Below, in pieces: positions 1 through 12,639 of a DNA stretch of 64,000 bases. A program made the position numbers and the translations under genes. Source of the stretch: Bipolaris cookei (lineage: Eukaryota > Ascomycota > Dothideomycetes > Pleosporales > Pleosporaceae); assembly GCA_002286855.1 (NCBI GenBank), contig NRSV01000031.1, positions 248,001 through 312,000 on the forward strand. The letters run 5' to 3'. The first letter of the stretch is position 1. Each line of letters begins with the position of its first letter. A model generated the notes under the pieces. The model did not search any database. It had not been told where the DNA came from and was given only the letters and a program-made list of their open reading frames with translations.

Positions 1-1283
1 AGCTCACGAATTTGCTCCTCCTCAATATATGTAGGTATGTTGACAATGCTGAGCTTGTTGGGACTATCCTTAACAACAGAAGACACTTCGTCGCCAGGTG
101 GGTATGCGTTCTCGTCGATAGTAGGGGTGATGTAGTCCTTGGGCCGGCGGATGGAGAGGCCTGCCCGATCGGGAGCGCCACCGTCGTCGCGCATAGAGAT
201 GCCATTCATAGCCAGAGCGAGGGTTGCATCTTCGGGTGCCTTAAACTCTAGTGCAGCGTACTCTTTGCTCGTCGCAATGTGGGCCGACACACAGGGATCG
301 GGTCCAGAGACAACGTTAAGACCATTCAGTTGGGTGTTGAAGAATTCCATAATCTCCTGGGATGTGCAGCCTGAAGGCAGGTTGTGAACATAGAGGCGCT
401 TCGACTGCTTGGCGGCCGATGTGGCAAGAGCAGCAGCTGTGGCGGTTCCAGCCGAGGGCGAGATGAAGGCCGCCAGCTTGGACGGGTCCATGGGCGCAGC
501 GCGGGGAGCTCCAGGCAGAGGGAACATGCCCGACAGCTTGGCCTGCTCAGCCGTGATATTTTCGTAGCCGGCGGGCTTGATGTCCCATTGTGTCATGCGA
601 CGCTGGCGCTGCAGAATGTTGGTGAAGCTGGCGAGGTCCGGAGTAGCTTCTCGCGGCTTAATATATGGAGGAGAGTCTTCCTTAGGCTGGCGCGCCCTAT
701 CACGCCCGCCACCAAAGCCTCCGTCGCGTCCACCTCGGCCGCCCCTTCGCTCATCACCAAACCTATCGCCGCCCCTCTCATTGCGGTCTCTATCCCGGCG
801 GTGCCCACGGTCGTCATCTCCACGGTCACGTTCGCGGTCTCCTCCACGGTCTCCTCGGGGTCGGTCGCGTCTGGAGTAAGAGTCTCCCCACCCGCCCCGG
901 TCTCCTCCACGCTCGCCCCGGTCATCCCGCCTCTCGCGACGGGCATATGTATCTTCGCGCTCGCGCTCACGGTAGTCGCGGCTGGACGAGTACGTGTCTA
1001 CTTCATAGTCGCGGCGGGAGCCTCCGCCATGGCGCGGGGAGCGGGAACGGCGCCGGCGCCTATCGCCACGGTCACCGCGATCACGGTGGTCATCTCTTGA
1101 AGACTGTGTTGTCAGTACTTGAGTGCCAGTGGCGCGCCAGGGATGTGGACTCACGTAGTTGCGGGATCCAGCTGATCGGCCGCCGTCTGCTTATGTTAGT
1201 ATTTTACATCTTCGGAACTGCACACCAGTCAGTACGTGTACTGGTCTAGCCGGCTTACCTCGGGAGTAACTATCGCCGTTCAT
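1..1283 (-). CDS. Splicing factor U2AF large subunit (U2AF65-like), 5' part; 3' end outside window
   Basis: Recognises the polypyrimidine tract at 3' splice sites in the nucleus as part of the U2AF heterodimer. The protein begins MNGDSYSR, followed by a long Arg/Ser/Asp/Gly-rich (RS-like) region, a linker containing TPDLASFTNILQRQRR, and a first RRM with the RNP2-like KRLYVHNLP. A second RRM is just starting (KLSIVNIP) where the window ends. Three exons are visible: 1283-1259, 1186-1155 and 1104-1, with GTAAG and GTGAG donors and ACTAAC and CTGAC branch points; they splice in frame. The last part of RRM2 and the UHM domain must lie to the left. It is head-to-head with OGG1. The RS region reads open on several frames, which produces large antisense ORFs that should be ignored. 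Confidence 0.85.
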
Positions 1284-1656
1284 GGTGGTAGTGTTGATGG
1301 GAGCTATCGCGCGGTGGTAACGTACAGCCGCGTGAGATTCTGTAGGCGAGCACAAGGACACGGCGGCAGAAGCTGCAATTAGCAGAGCTGAATCAGGCGA
1401 TGGTGGATGAATCAAGCCCGCAATGGTCCGGACTGTGGGACGCGATGCTCTCTGCTGTGGTTGCGTCTGCGGTCGCGGAAAAGGTGCAAGAGAGAAAGTC
1501 GGGGCTGTCCTAGCGTGCCCTTGGCACCGCCCTGTCGCCGGGACTGCTCCCAGACCCCCGTCACTAATTAAGGGTTATGCTACTGGATGTATGTATTATA
1601 CAGAGAGAGGAACATCTACTCTCCTAACTACACTACATCCACACATTACACTTACC
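1284..1656. promoter_or_regulatory. Divergent intergenic region, U2AF-like gene / OGG1
   Basis: A 373 bp spacer between two divergently transcribed housekeeping genes, so it should hold both promoters and 5' leaders. I see no other gene in it and no clear repeated motif. Confidence 0.5.
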
Positions 1657-2941
1657 ATGGCATTGCGCGCCACAGAATGGCACAAGCTGCCTACAAGCCT
1701 TACCGAACTATGCATTGACACTACCTTGCGCTGCGGACAGTCTTTCCGGTACGATGCTCTACATGGTCGCATCTTGGTCGCCAACACTGCTAATACACCC
1801 CCTCAGGTGGCGCAAGTCTGCTGAAGGCGAATGGTCAGCAGCCCTCCATGGTCGCATACTCTCTCTCCGCCAGGATTCCCAATATCTACACTACCGAGCC
1901 ATATACCCATCCATTACTACTGCACCACCCACGCCACCTCCGTCCAATGCGCCTTCCGTCGCCCCCGAAGAAGATGACACACTTGCCCTTGTCAACCACT
2001 ACTTCAACCTCTCGCCAAACCTCGGCCACCTATATGAGCAATGGGCAGCCTCAGATGCCAACTTCAGGAAGCGAGCGCCCAAATTCACAGGGATACGTAT
2101 ACTGCGACAAGATGCCTGGGAGGCTCTCATTGGCTTCATATGCAGTAGCAACAACAACATCAGTCGCATATCTGGCATGGTACACAACCTCTGTCTGCAC
2201 TACGGACCTTTGATCGGACACATTGACCAGGTTCCATACCACGACTTTCCTACACCCGCCGCCCTCTCTGGTCCAGACGTAGAGGCCCATCTCATGAAGC
2301 TTGGCTTTGGATACAGGGCAAAATACATCGCCAAGACTGCGCGCATCGTATCAGAGGACAAGGGTCTAAAGTGGCTTGAAGATTTGAGCAACCCTGAATT
2401 TCCCCAGTTTGGTGTTGAGGAGAAGCCAGCTGGAGACATGCTCGAAGGTGGCCGAGAGGGATACAGAAAAGCACACGAGGAGCTACTCGCACTTCACGGT
2501 GTAGGCCCCAAAGTTGCAGACTGTGTGTGTCTCTTTGGTCTCGGCTGGTCCGAGTCTGTACCTGTCGATACCCATGTCTGGCAGATTGCGCAGCGCGACT
2601 ATCGCTTCGGCAAAGGTAAGCACAGTAGCCTGACAGCAGCAACATATGTTGCCATAGGTAATTTGTTCCGCAGACTATGGGGGAAGGAAGCAGGCTGGGC
2701 GCATTCTGTTTTGTTTACGGCGGATCTCAAGGCATTTTCGGAACGAGTGGTTGCCAAAGTAGAGGTGAAAGAAGAGGAGGTCGTAATCAAAGAGGAGGAC
2801 GAGGGGACTGTGATAGAAACTGCAGTGAAGAAGGAGGTGACGAAACGGAAGCGCATCAAGAAGGAGCCGCTACCAGACGAGGGGCCAATCGTGCAAGTGA
2901 AGCTGGAGCCTACGCGAAGGAGTAAGCGACAACGCGTCTAG
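1657..2941 (+). CDS. OGG1: 8-oxoguanine DNA glycosylase/AP lyase
   Basis: Excises 8-oxoguanine opposite cytosine and nicks the abasic site in base excision repair. Two exons, 1657-1748 and 1807-2941, join in frame (SFR|WRKS) to give 408 aa. The N-terminal LRCGQSFRW matches the OGG_N domain. The helix-hairpin-helix motif LHGVGPKVADCVCL carries the catalytic lysine, and the following VPVDTHVWQIAQRDY supplies the catalytic aspartate, so the active site looks intact. The C-terminal tail is lysine/arginine-rich (KRKRIKKEP, RRSKRQRV), a plausible nuclear localisation signal. Length is a little above the human enzyme because of this tail. Confidence 0.93.
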
Positions 2942-3561
2942 GCAACATATTCTATTAGACGTTCCACTCATCACCCCTTCTCTGCGAATATTCAACTCAC
3001 AGCCCCTTGCTCCATGTAGGATCAGCTTAAATATAGACACATCTGCATAGACAGTGGTATTCGTCACTCTTCGTCAGGCCAACCCCCACTCGACGATCAA
3101 TTAAACTTTATACTGCAACACGGCTGCACAAAGACGGCGCAGTACTCTACACAACTAGGATGATGGCCTCGGCGAAGGACTACACATTCAAATAGTCCTG
3201 AAGTCCGCATGCACACGTCTCAGACGTGTGGGTGCCGAGGGTTACACACAGCTAGCGCAATTTCACTTGCATAGCCATCACAGCCTCGGATTCGCGTCAC
3301 TCGTTAGCGCACATGATCCTCTGGACGCCACAGCTTACTCTTGTCCAATTCGCCCGGCGCAAGGCCCATATCAGGCATTTCTTGTCGAAGTATCCAACAA
3401 CTGCGGCAGAGTCATATGGCATCCCGCAGGAAATGTTTCACGGCATTATGGACCCCACGCTTCGAGCTGAACCGTTTCCCCCTTAGCCATCCAAAGATAT
3501 TGTTCATTATAACACAAGCAATTGCCAGAGGCTTCTGTCGCCTTTGGAGGCAGCAATAGCC
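2942..3561. other. Intergenic, no gene seen
   Basis: 620 bp between OGG1 and the next plus-strand gene. It should hold the OGG1 3' UTR and the next gene's promoter. Only short open frames without recognisable sequence are present. Confidence 0.4.
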
Positions 3562-6340
3562 ATGGAAGGTCTCTCAGTGGCGGCAAACGGTAAGCTATGA
3601 CCCGACTCACTACTTCTCTTATTGTCAGATATTGACAAGTCTTAGGCTTAGCTGTAGTCTCGATTGCCGTTCAGCTCACTGAGTCATTCATGAAGCTATA
3701 CAAATTCTGGGATTCTGTTGAAGATGCACCACAAGACATTGCAGCCATCAATGAGGACCTCCAGTACCTCATTTCAGTATTCCAAAGGATCCAATCCACA
3801 AAGGGTTCAGTCGGGGAATGTGTAGCTGAGGGAATACAGCATTGCTGGGGCAAACTTCTTGTGCGTCACCTTTCCGTTCTAAACTTATTGTGTTCTGAGA
3901 ATCCAGGAACTCAACACCATTGTGGCAGATTTTGATGAAGGGTTTCAGTCCTCGTCGCGCAAGAGACGGAAATGGGCTGCTTTCAAAGTTGCTAGTCATA
4001 GTAAGCATATTCAAAAATTTCGCGACTCACTGAATGAGACGAAATTGACTTTGACTCTTGCGCTTGTACATCAAAGGTGTGCTCATGATTCCTTCCCTGT
4101 GGCGATGCCATATGATGGTACTTACTTTTCAAAAGTGTGGTGCAAGCTCAGCCATATGCTACTACTATTCCGATACACACAAGTATGCTCCTTGGCTCTC
4201 AGCATCACCCAGACCGCGACGGAAGCAACATAGACCTGCTGTCAGAGCGACCAGCAGATCATAGTGCAACCACCAGATATCAACAACCTCCTCCACCAAT
4301 ATATGTGGAGCAGAATACTCTACACAGGAATGCAGTTGGAGAAAACAGAACAGCAAAAACCATGCTTACGGATTTTGAGAAGAACGTCTCGAAACAGGCC
4401 ATGACCACAATGAAGCTGCAGGAGCTGATGTTACATGCGGTTGAGCAGATTGGAATCTCCAAATTCGAATCCAATTCGCTCGAAATCTTCGCTCAGGATG
4501 GTTACACGGTGGACTGCAACGGATTTCCTCGAGCACGGACATTCGTATATTCAGAAAACTTGCGATATCGTGTAAGCCACCATGTGACAGGTTTCCGAAC
4601 TGCTTTTGGCTGTTTATGGATGCGCAAGACCAAGCTTCATCTTCCGGGAAGCGCACACGATAGCACCAAAGAGACGCAATGTGTCACCTCTTACATATTC
4701 TACCCCAATACTTGGATCCAGTGGTTAGGTGTCCGCAATGGATTGGAAGCGATCATGGCTGCTGCTGGCCGAAACTGGTTGTTCAACTGTAAACTGACAG
4801 TGACCCGCGCCGTTCCAGAAGATTCCCTAATCTTTGAGCTCTGCCGGACAGGCCAAACTCGAGCTGTAGAGATACTGCTCAGCAAAAGGCTTGGGAGTGT
4901 GGTTGACACCAGTCCCAAAGGGTGGAAGCCTTTACACGTAAGTCCACTCCATTTCTGGAACCCGTCCGGGTCATCACTTATTGTATACGCTAATGAGATG
5001 TGCAGTTTGCGGCAGCGGGTGGCCATGTTGATCTTTGCGCCATGTTAATTGAAGCCGGTGCCGATAAATCAGCTTTGGTATACGAAGGACCAACTGAAGC
5101 CATACTGTGAGCTACATCTAGCGGTTTCAAGCGCAAGTGACACTAACCTTACAGTTCTCCCATCACCCTCTTTGTCGCATTAGCGCAGGATATCCACGCC
5201 GATGTCAAGATTTCCATGTTGCGACTATTTTCCGACTGTATCGAGCTGACAGATCCCAAGAGCGATGGTTGGACAGTACACGAGTGGCTTAAGAGAACAT
5301 ATGCGCAAGAAAGTGTGCCCATTTCGGAGAACAGCATCACGTGGCTACTTCGCTGTGCTCCGACTGAACAGTACGTCCAACTCAACTCGCAGACAATATG
5401 GTGTGGTTTGCAGCACGCTGTCCGAACAGTGCTTTGCCACATGCGAGATGGCCACTTTCTGGACCGAATTCTGGGTCTCTCTGATTGCGAATACAAAGCG
5501 ATATGTCGAAAGAGGATAGACGCTATTGGCATTTTGCTTGCTTTTCGAGTCTGTGGTCGAGTGTTGCTACCCATGGTAATTAGCGCAGGATCTTTTTGCC
5601 AGATGCCAGGATTCGATTGGTTACATGACGACCTAAGCCATAGAGAGTATCTGCAGGCTCTTCCTACCATTTACGCAGCATGGTGTAGTACGGTAATTGA
5701 CACGACCGAGAATCTGGAGGCCTACGTTCGAATGGAATTCGAGCACTGCCAGCAGCAACTAGGGTATACAAGGGCTCTATTCCTTGATGCGCTTTCTTAC
5801 CATGGTACGATGAGCGGAAGCGGTACCACGCAATTGAAAGGTAGTACTTGTACTTGCTGTGGAGGCAACTACACGTCCCTTCCAAGCGCTCTCGTCTCGC
5901 CTATTCGCATAGCCGTCGCCGAGTGTATCAAAACCAACCACCGATTTGGCTGCGTCTGCGAAAAGGCTGATAGTCTGCGTGCCGTCTTCAAAGTAACAGA
6001 TCCACCCGACTACACTGGCATATATTACATCGACGACAACCACAAAACGGCCGACTCCACGGCTGACGAACTCTTCTACGATGCCGAGCCCTACCTCTTC
6101 CCAGATGGCGCTCTTGCAGATCAGGACAGCGCTCCTGACATATTCGCAGAAGTAGCATTGCTACTGTACCGCGCTCATGGGAGGGCCTGGCTTGGTAGCT
6201 ATGCCGTCGACGACCTGTTGTGCGCTCCCTGCTTCCTTTTACGAGAACAATACAGAGACAAGGATGGCTTCTCGACTGATTTTCCACCGAAACCGCATCG
6301 TTTTGATGGAATGAGATTGGCGTCGCGACCCGATGCGTAG
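3562..6340 (+). CDS. STAND-type N-terminal domain protein with ankyrin-like segment
   Basis: Function not established. The N-terminus MEGLSVAANGLAVVSIA and the following helices (KFWDSVEDAPQDIAAI, LNETKLTLTLAL) match the fungal NACHT/STAND N-terminal (SesA/NACHT_N-like) domain found in proteins related to heterokaryon incompatibility and immunity. Six exons were assembled: 3562-3589, 3646-3860, 3907-4076, 4136-4937, 5006-5106 and 5155-6340. They sum to 834 codons in frame; the fourth exon's acceptor is the least certain. The fourth-fifth exon junction gives KPLHFAAAGGHVDLCAMLIEAGAD, split here across two exons, a typical ankyrin repeat. I see no NACHT or NB-ARC Walker A motif between the two, so it does not look like a complete NTPase receptor. 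The C-terminal 350 residues are unrecognised. It lies just outside the metabolite cluster. Confidence 0.65.
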
Positions 6341-7004
6341 GTTTGTGAATACGACTTCAGAAGCGGGCCGCATTTGTTCTTATTTGAGCTGGAAAGCTGA
6401 TATATTCAATGGGTAGAAGAACAAGAGGGAACCGCCTTGAGCCCATTGAAAATGGCTAAATCACTGCTGCGAACAGGATCTTGCGACGACTAGAAGAGGT
6501 ACGCCTTTCGGTATACTCCACACCACAGATACCCCCTTTACTGTCCGAGAACATAGACGCACACATTGCGGAATGAACAGGACGATTGAGTCCATCTGCA
6601 CTGCCAAACAACAGCTTTCTCAGAGTTCAGGCAAAAGCAGAAAAATGTATTCAAGGACGGAAACTTGGTACTCGTTATACATACGACTAATAATGCTACC
6701 AACATACTTCCCACATGCGGCAGCGGTAGCTGCAAATTAGTTGAACGAGCTGTCTGGAGTATATCGCCATATCATCTCCTGGAGACGATCAAGTAAGGTA
6801 GAGAACATAGAAGATGAACAAGCATAGTATCCAGCAACGAAGACGCTCGCTAAAATGAGCTGCATCAAGGAATTGACTGTACAAAGATTCTTAAAAGAAG
6901 ATTCATGTATGGAAAAAAAGGAGATACCATTCATAACTTGTAAATGAAAATCCTATCAAAACCTAAATACTTACTTACATTATCTCCTCACACGCAAAAC
7001 CCCT
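6341..7004. other. Convergent intergenic region, no gene seen
   Basis: 664 bp between the 3' ends of the STAND-like gene and the FAD monooxygenase gene. It marks the probable left edge of the metabolite cluster. No repeat or RNA gene was recognised. Confidence 0.4.
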
Positions 7005-9057
7005 CTAAATCCCCAAAATCGACTTGATCACAACCCCCAACTTCTCCTTCGTTTCTTTTTCACTCCCTAATGGCTTCTTTGCCCGCCACGCAACCGTGCG
7101 ATCCGGGCGAACAAGTACCGCGCCCTTCTCCTCCACACCCCGTACCTTATGCCACCGGAACAATGAATCGCCATAGTCCTGGCCAAACCCGATACTCGCA
7201 ACCACAATCTCGACACCCGTATCCTTAGCCACCTTTTCCGCAGCCCCACTCCACACAGCCTTACCCCCGATACCCGTAAGGATAGTAAACCGGTTATGTC
7301 CAACAACATCTCTAGTCGAGACTAAGGGGAGCCTGGGACCGGGCTCCGTCTGGCGGGGAGCAAGCCACGCATGCGGAACACGCCAGCCAGGATATGTACT
7401 CGTGTACAGCTTCGTGGAGCGATCCGATACATTCGTCGGCCATTCGGGTTCTTCCGTTTCATCGGCAGTGTACACAGCAGAGGACTTGTACCACTGGTTC
7501 ATCATAGCGCCGATGCAGTGCCGTTCATCCGCTAGATCGCGGATAGCCTTTCGGAAGCGGTCGCGGGTGGCCTCGCCCTCCGGCGAGTCCTGACGCAGTA
7601 ACTCGTCCATTTCCGCGCGTCGGTCCACGCCGAGTTCATTGAGGAACCCGAATTGGCCATAGAAGCCAAAGTTTAGTCGCCCGTTTTCGTTGGTGCGCTG
7701 GACGACGTATTCACCGGCGGGTTGGCGCTCGTCATTGTAGGTTTTCAGAAGAGATTTGTGGGCTTTGCCTTGGAGGACGTAGGCCATTTTCCAGGCCATG
7801 TTGTATGAGTCTTCCATGCAGGTGCTTATGCCTAGGCCGCCAAAGGGCGGGTGGCGGTGCACCGAGTTGCCTAGGGCATGCACGTTGCCCGAGGGGGAGG
7901 AATATTGCTTGGCGTAGACTTCGTCGAAGCTCCAGGTGCTGATTTCTTTGACCTTGTACTCGATGGTGTCATCGCCGACGAGCTCCTTCATGCGGGCCAG
8001 GATCTGCTCCTCGGTTGCTTCGAGTTTCTTGTACGAGGGGTGTGGGAAGAGCGAGATGACCCAGTCGTTCCAGGGCTTGATGAAGTGTGCGATTCCCAGG
8101 ACGCCGTAATCGGGTTGCGGCTTGTCCGGACGATCGAGATAGTGTAGTAAACCGCGGTTATGCTCGGTAAGGTGCTTCAGGTCAGCTTCAACCCACACGC
8201 TGATGACGAAGCCATTGCCTGGGCCGTGGACCATGGGGAGATCAAGTTGGCGTGCCACAGTACTGTCGGGTCCATCTGCACCTGCAAGCTGCTTTGATCG
8301 GACAGTGGTGATCTCGCTTGTAGCAGTATTTTCAAGTATGCTTATCACAATATCCTTTTCTGCATCCTCGGTAAAGCTGACCAGTCTCGTATTCCAGCGT
8401 GTCGGGAAGCCATGTTTTTCAGAATGTTCGAGCAACAAGGGCTCGAGATCGGACTGGCAGAGACACAGCGTCTTGGATGGACTGGCATCAAAATAATCAC
8501 CCTGCATTGATTGTTCCCGCAATTAGTATTCAGCTCTCTCAAGATCCACGAGCAATAAATGGGGGCCTTACATGTCGATGGGGATCGTTACCAAACACAT
8601 GGGCTCTGTAGATTTCCTCACCAACCAGCGTCTTGCAGAAACGAGTATAGGTCGAGTACTTGGATACAGGCCAAGCAACTTCCCGCGCCTTTGCCTCGAT
8701 GCCAATTTCTCGAAGACACTCTGTGGAACCGTCGTCAGCGCCTACCATATTCTTACCTAAGAAAGGCTGAAGGATGCGAATCCCACGTACCTAGGCCAGC
8801 CATGTTAACGTAATTGGCACGCGGGCGCGGCGACGGGCCAGGCTCAGCGTCGATCTGTAACCCAGTGATTCCTTCGAGGTGGTAACTGCAGTCAGCATGC
8901 TTCTTGCGCAATGTTGCATAAGACAGATGTATGTCATATAGCACGCCTTACCGTGAGATCCGAGGAAGCTGCCTAAAGAGGCACCCGTAGGTCCCGCGCC
9001 GACAATGAGCACATCGACGTCAAGTATCTGAGATTCCGTGCTGCCGTAGTCGCCCAT
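7005..9057 (-). CDS. FAD-dependent aromatic hydroxylase (phenol 2-monooxygenase/PHBH type)
   Basis: Predicted to hydroxylate an aromatic intermediate using FAD, NAD(P)H and oxygen. Four exons: 9057-8952, 8871-8791, 8720-8572 and 8501-7005, giving 610 aa. The Rossmann dinucleotide motif is near residues 18-27 (IVGAGPTGAS). A DG motif follows (GADGPDSTVA). The GD motif region reads ALGNSVHRHPPFGGLG, where the usual Asp after Gly is Asn. The C-terminal part (about 150 aa) resembles the thioredoxin-fold dimerisation domain of phenol hydroxylases. The first intron acceptor was chosen so that GSHG joins ITGLQIDAEPG, as in the family. It shares a divergent promoter with the AflS-like gene, which supports a tailoring role in the cluster, comparable to MdpD. 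The exact substrate cannot be read from sequence. Confidence 0.85.
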
Positions 9058-10135
9058 TGTGATATTTTTTTCTGCACAAGAGACAGTGCAAGGGTTGGAT
9101 AGGTTTTGCTGTAATCAGACAGAGAATGTGTGTCTATCTCCAGAAAGTGGGCTGAGCTGGCTCAGGACTTCTGACTCAAGTTACAGCATGTCAATGATAT
9201 TCTTTTTATCCCTACTCTATTACCGCGAAGGATTCATGGTACCTCATGCAAACCGTTCATCTGTCCCGACGATGCTAAAATGCCACGTCGGTAGCGAGGC
9301 ACAATTTCCTCCGAACATGCTGGGTCAAAATCCTCCGGTAGGTGGTTGTGAGGCGAAAGGGTCCAGTCGATGGGAGGCGTATAAGCCGACGATGAGGTTT
9401 GATCCGGACTGATTTGTTAGACGACAGATGTTTCGCTTTGGAGATCGGCCCCCAATTTCAAGGCGGATCAATGGTCGGAACAAAGGGTTTCCGCGTAGAG
9501 AAGAAATTTCCGGTACATGACGCGGGACAAAACTTAAAATTGCTGCACTGTCGATTGATCATTGGTGTGTAAGAGAAACAGGTGCATCTGCGCGTCTCCG
9601 AAACCTGTTAAGGTGTCATCGGGCTAGATGCATAACGATTACGCTGCTGATGTTGTAGTCGGCTAGCGTCCCAATCACGTGATTAAACCCCGCGAGTATG
9701 TCATCAAAGCAGGGAAGCGTCATCAGCCGCAATACGCCCAGGGTGATGTTCCTGCAAGGAGGATCCTGGTTCGATAAATTGGGGACAAAAGTGGACGTGG
9801 GTTCCCAGCGGGCCGAAACGGAAATGGAAAGGAGGTCAGGAATTTGGCACGTGCCAAGCTGGGGGAGCCCTTGCCAATGACCTCTGATGATCTTGTCCTG
9901 AGCACATTACGCTAGCATCCAGTTCCGCTTGTGGTGACAACGACACGCCGGATCTGTGCTGCGCATCAGGATGTACAGTATATGTAACATGTACAGGGGT
10001 GTTATCACGTACGTGTATATGCATACACATACGCGGTGGTGTGGTGGCTGCTTTTAATTGTTTTTACATACCATGCCTTGAAATAGCCATTCTGCTTCTT
10101 TTCAAACCGTATTACTATATTGCAACTTTACGGAC
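9058..10135. promoter_or_regulatory. Divergent promoter, FAD hydroxylase / AflS-like gene
   Basis: 1078 bp with no credible gene. It holds two CTCCGAA heptamers (9309-9315 and 9596-9602), matching the motif in other promoters of this cluster (see findings), and a CACGTG at about 9849. Confidence 0.5.
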
Positions 10136-11618
10136 ATGGATCTCAGCCAGTTAGACACACTCTGTTCCGAACTCGCCCTTACTGCTAAGAGACTCAAATC
10201 ACTGTGCGAGAGCAACAGTCAGGCCAGCATTGCCGTCACCAAAGAGTCCACAACCGACGTCTTGGTTCCTCCGGCCAAAGCACAAAACCTAGAGCATGAA
10301 ATCGCCTTGGCGCATAGTAGTCTCAGCGGAATCTCCTCTCGCTTGGAAACACTTTTGGCTGGTCCTGCGAGCTTCATACAATCTTTAGCCACACAGGTAT
10401 GTCAGTGTACCTCACTCTGTCAATAAGATGTATTTTTTTTTCTTGACACCAATCAGCTAAGTCTGGGATCTGCAACAGAATCAACTTCTAGCCTGTCTAA
10501 AATGGATGGGCGAGTATCAAATCATCGCCTACATACCATTAGATGACACCATTTCACTCAAGGAGCTTGCAAATCTGGCGGATGTGCCGGAGCACATACT
10601 CGGCCGAGTCGTGAGGATGACTGCTACTGCAGGTTTTCTGCATGAGCCTCATTATGGACATGTTGCACATACATCTTTGTCATTGTCATTCACAACCGAG
10701 TTGTCATATTTCGACGCTGCCATGTTCTTGGCAAACAAAGTGGCCCCGGCATCCTTCGATCTGACCTCTTTCGCAAACGAGCACGATGGCAGCGTAATGC
10801 ACCTACAATCATCACGACTGTTGGACTTTATCTCTCAAGAAACACAAATGAACCGGCAATGGCAGGCCTACCGTCAGAGCATGGGTAGCATGAGGAACCA
10901 GCTTGCATATTTGCCCAACTTACTCAATTGGCGCAGCCTAGGAGACGCATGTGTTGTCGATGTGAGTGACCAAAGAAGCGACTTGGGTGGCTTTTGTGAC
11001 CAGTCTTTTGCTGACAGGATACGACCGTGACAGATATGTGACAACGACACAAGCTTGGCGCGGGACCTGGTCCAGACTGCTCCAGCCCTTCGATTGACTG
11101 TACAGACGTATGACTTTACACCCACGGACACGGGTCTGTCTGGGGTTGGTAACGGCGACAAGGACTTGGTTACCAACGAACGCATCATAGTACAACGGAG
11201 AAGACCAACGGCAGTGCAGCCGGTAAAAGACGCAGCAGTGTATCTCCTACATCCTTCTTTTTGCGCAGCGAGCACACGTGGTTACACGACCGACGATCTT
11301 ATTAGTATGGAGCTCAAGGCACATTTCGGTATTCTCCGAGCCAATCCAATGGCTTTGTTGATTCTGGCGCCGGCAATGTTGCCTGAATCAGGATCGGTAG
11401 CCATCAATGTCGAGACCCGAGTACGAATTCTCGACTTCACGGACATTCACCTCACCGGTAACGGGGCCATGGAGGTGTCTGAACTTTACAAACTTACAGA
11501 AAGCGTATGTGACGCACGCGGAAAATTAGTGGTCAAGAATCGCGTTCGGTCCGCTGACGGGGCTACTATTGCGTTAGTGGTCAAATATCAATCTTGTGAG
11601 GGCGCTGAGCTCATCTAA
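10136..11618 (+). CDS. AflS/AflJ (MdpA)-like pathway coactivator, O-methyltransferase-derived
   Basis: Proteins of this family have an O-methyltransferase fold but act as partners of AflR-type regulators. Three exons, 10136-10396, 10479-10961 and 11034-11618, all phase 0, give 442 aa. The segment NQLLACLKWMGEYQIIAYIP and the winged-helix text (ELANLADVPEHILGRVVRMT) closely fit the AflJ pattern. The usual SAM-binding glycine-rich motif after VVD is missing: the splice gives CVVDICDNDTSLARDL. This supports a regulatory rather than catalytic role. A gene for the matching AflR-like activator lies 2.7 kb downstream. An active methyltransferase is the less likely alternative. Confidence 0.82.
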
Positions 11619-12639
11619 CAAACTTTACCGAGTCAACGTACATACGGCTTTTTTTTGAAATTCTACAGCAGACATGTATCCACCATGTAATCTAGTACCA
11701 ATGAACTGTGTCGTCTGAATCCATGTGCCATAACAAATGGCCGTATTGAGGTATATTCAAGTGGGGCACTACCTTGTCGCTGCCATATCCCCATGTCTAG
11801 TCTAAAGTGATAAGTTATGCGATGTTTCCCCATGTCGTGACTATAAGTATTGTAACGGAATTGTTAGCCTGTTTAAGCGACCTGGGTTATCCTAGCAGAA
11901 GGCACAGTGACATTAGGGCAAGCTTAGCTCGGCTGGCCCTGGTAAGCATCTTCTGGGGTTCGGCGGGCCCCGTTGAGTTTCTGCCAGTTAAAAAATGATT
12001 TTCAACGGAAATGATGCAATCAGATGCCGATTAAATTCAGATCGCGCATATTGCGAATGTTCTGCTTCTCACAAGGATTTCGCCTCGCCCTTTGGCAACT
12101 AGGGTTACGGGTATCCCCACACTGCGTGCTCCGAAAAGGATCCGATACAAGAAGAACGGAGTGGCCTAGTGTTTTCCCGCGGAGCAAACTGCCCTAAACC
12201 ATGACTGCGGCCGAATGTTGGTTAGCTTGCAAATATACACCCCGAATCGCGAGGTAGGATGACATAAGATACGGTCCGATTCGTACTACTTACTGGGTAG
12301 GGGTTCGCATCGGAGCCTCCGCACCTCAGTATGTGTCCTATTGCATCAATGGTGTTGATGCAATTCTCCGTGAGGAGACTATGTAAGGCTCACGTGGCTG
12401 ATGTCGCGTACCATGTCTCCCACGGGGGGGTTTCACGGTCCAATGTGCTGGTACACGGTAGGATGAGGCAGTTTTCGGGACCCGAGTACAGAGGTTCGGT
12501 TACTCCGGACTATATAGCAAGGGAGTCCTGAACGGGTACAATGGAGGCATGGGATATAAACGGCAGCTGTTTCATCAGTTCGTTATAGACTTGACACACC
12601 AAGTCGTTACGAGTCGTCAAATCATTCCACTTTGAGAAA
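11619..12639. promoter_or_regulatory. Intergenic region and promoter of the EthD-domain gene
   Basis: 1021 bp without a gene. Upstream of the EthD gene lie CTCCGAA (12129-12135) and two shorter TCCGA cores (12141, 12275). A homopolymer of Ts sits just after the AflS-like stop. Confidence 0.4.

Noticed and set aside
384..1100. 238-codon plus-strand open frame across the U2AF-like gene
   Set aside because: It is the reverse complement of the RS-rich region; the minus strand gives U2AF RRM sequence with proper introns.
9757..9800. tRNA T-arm-like string GGTTCGATAAATTGG
   Set aside because: The flanking bases do not form a T stem and no acceptor, D or anticodon arm could be found.
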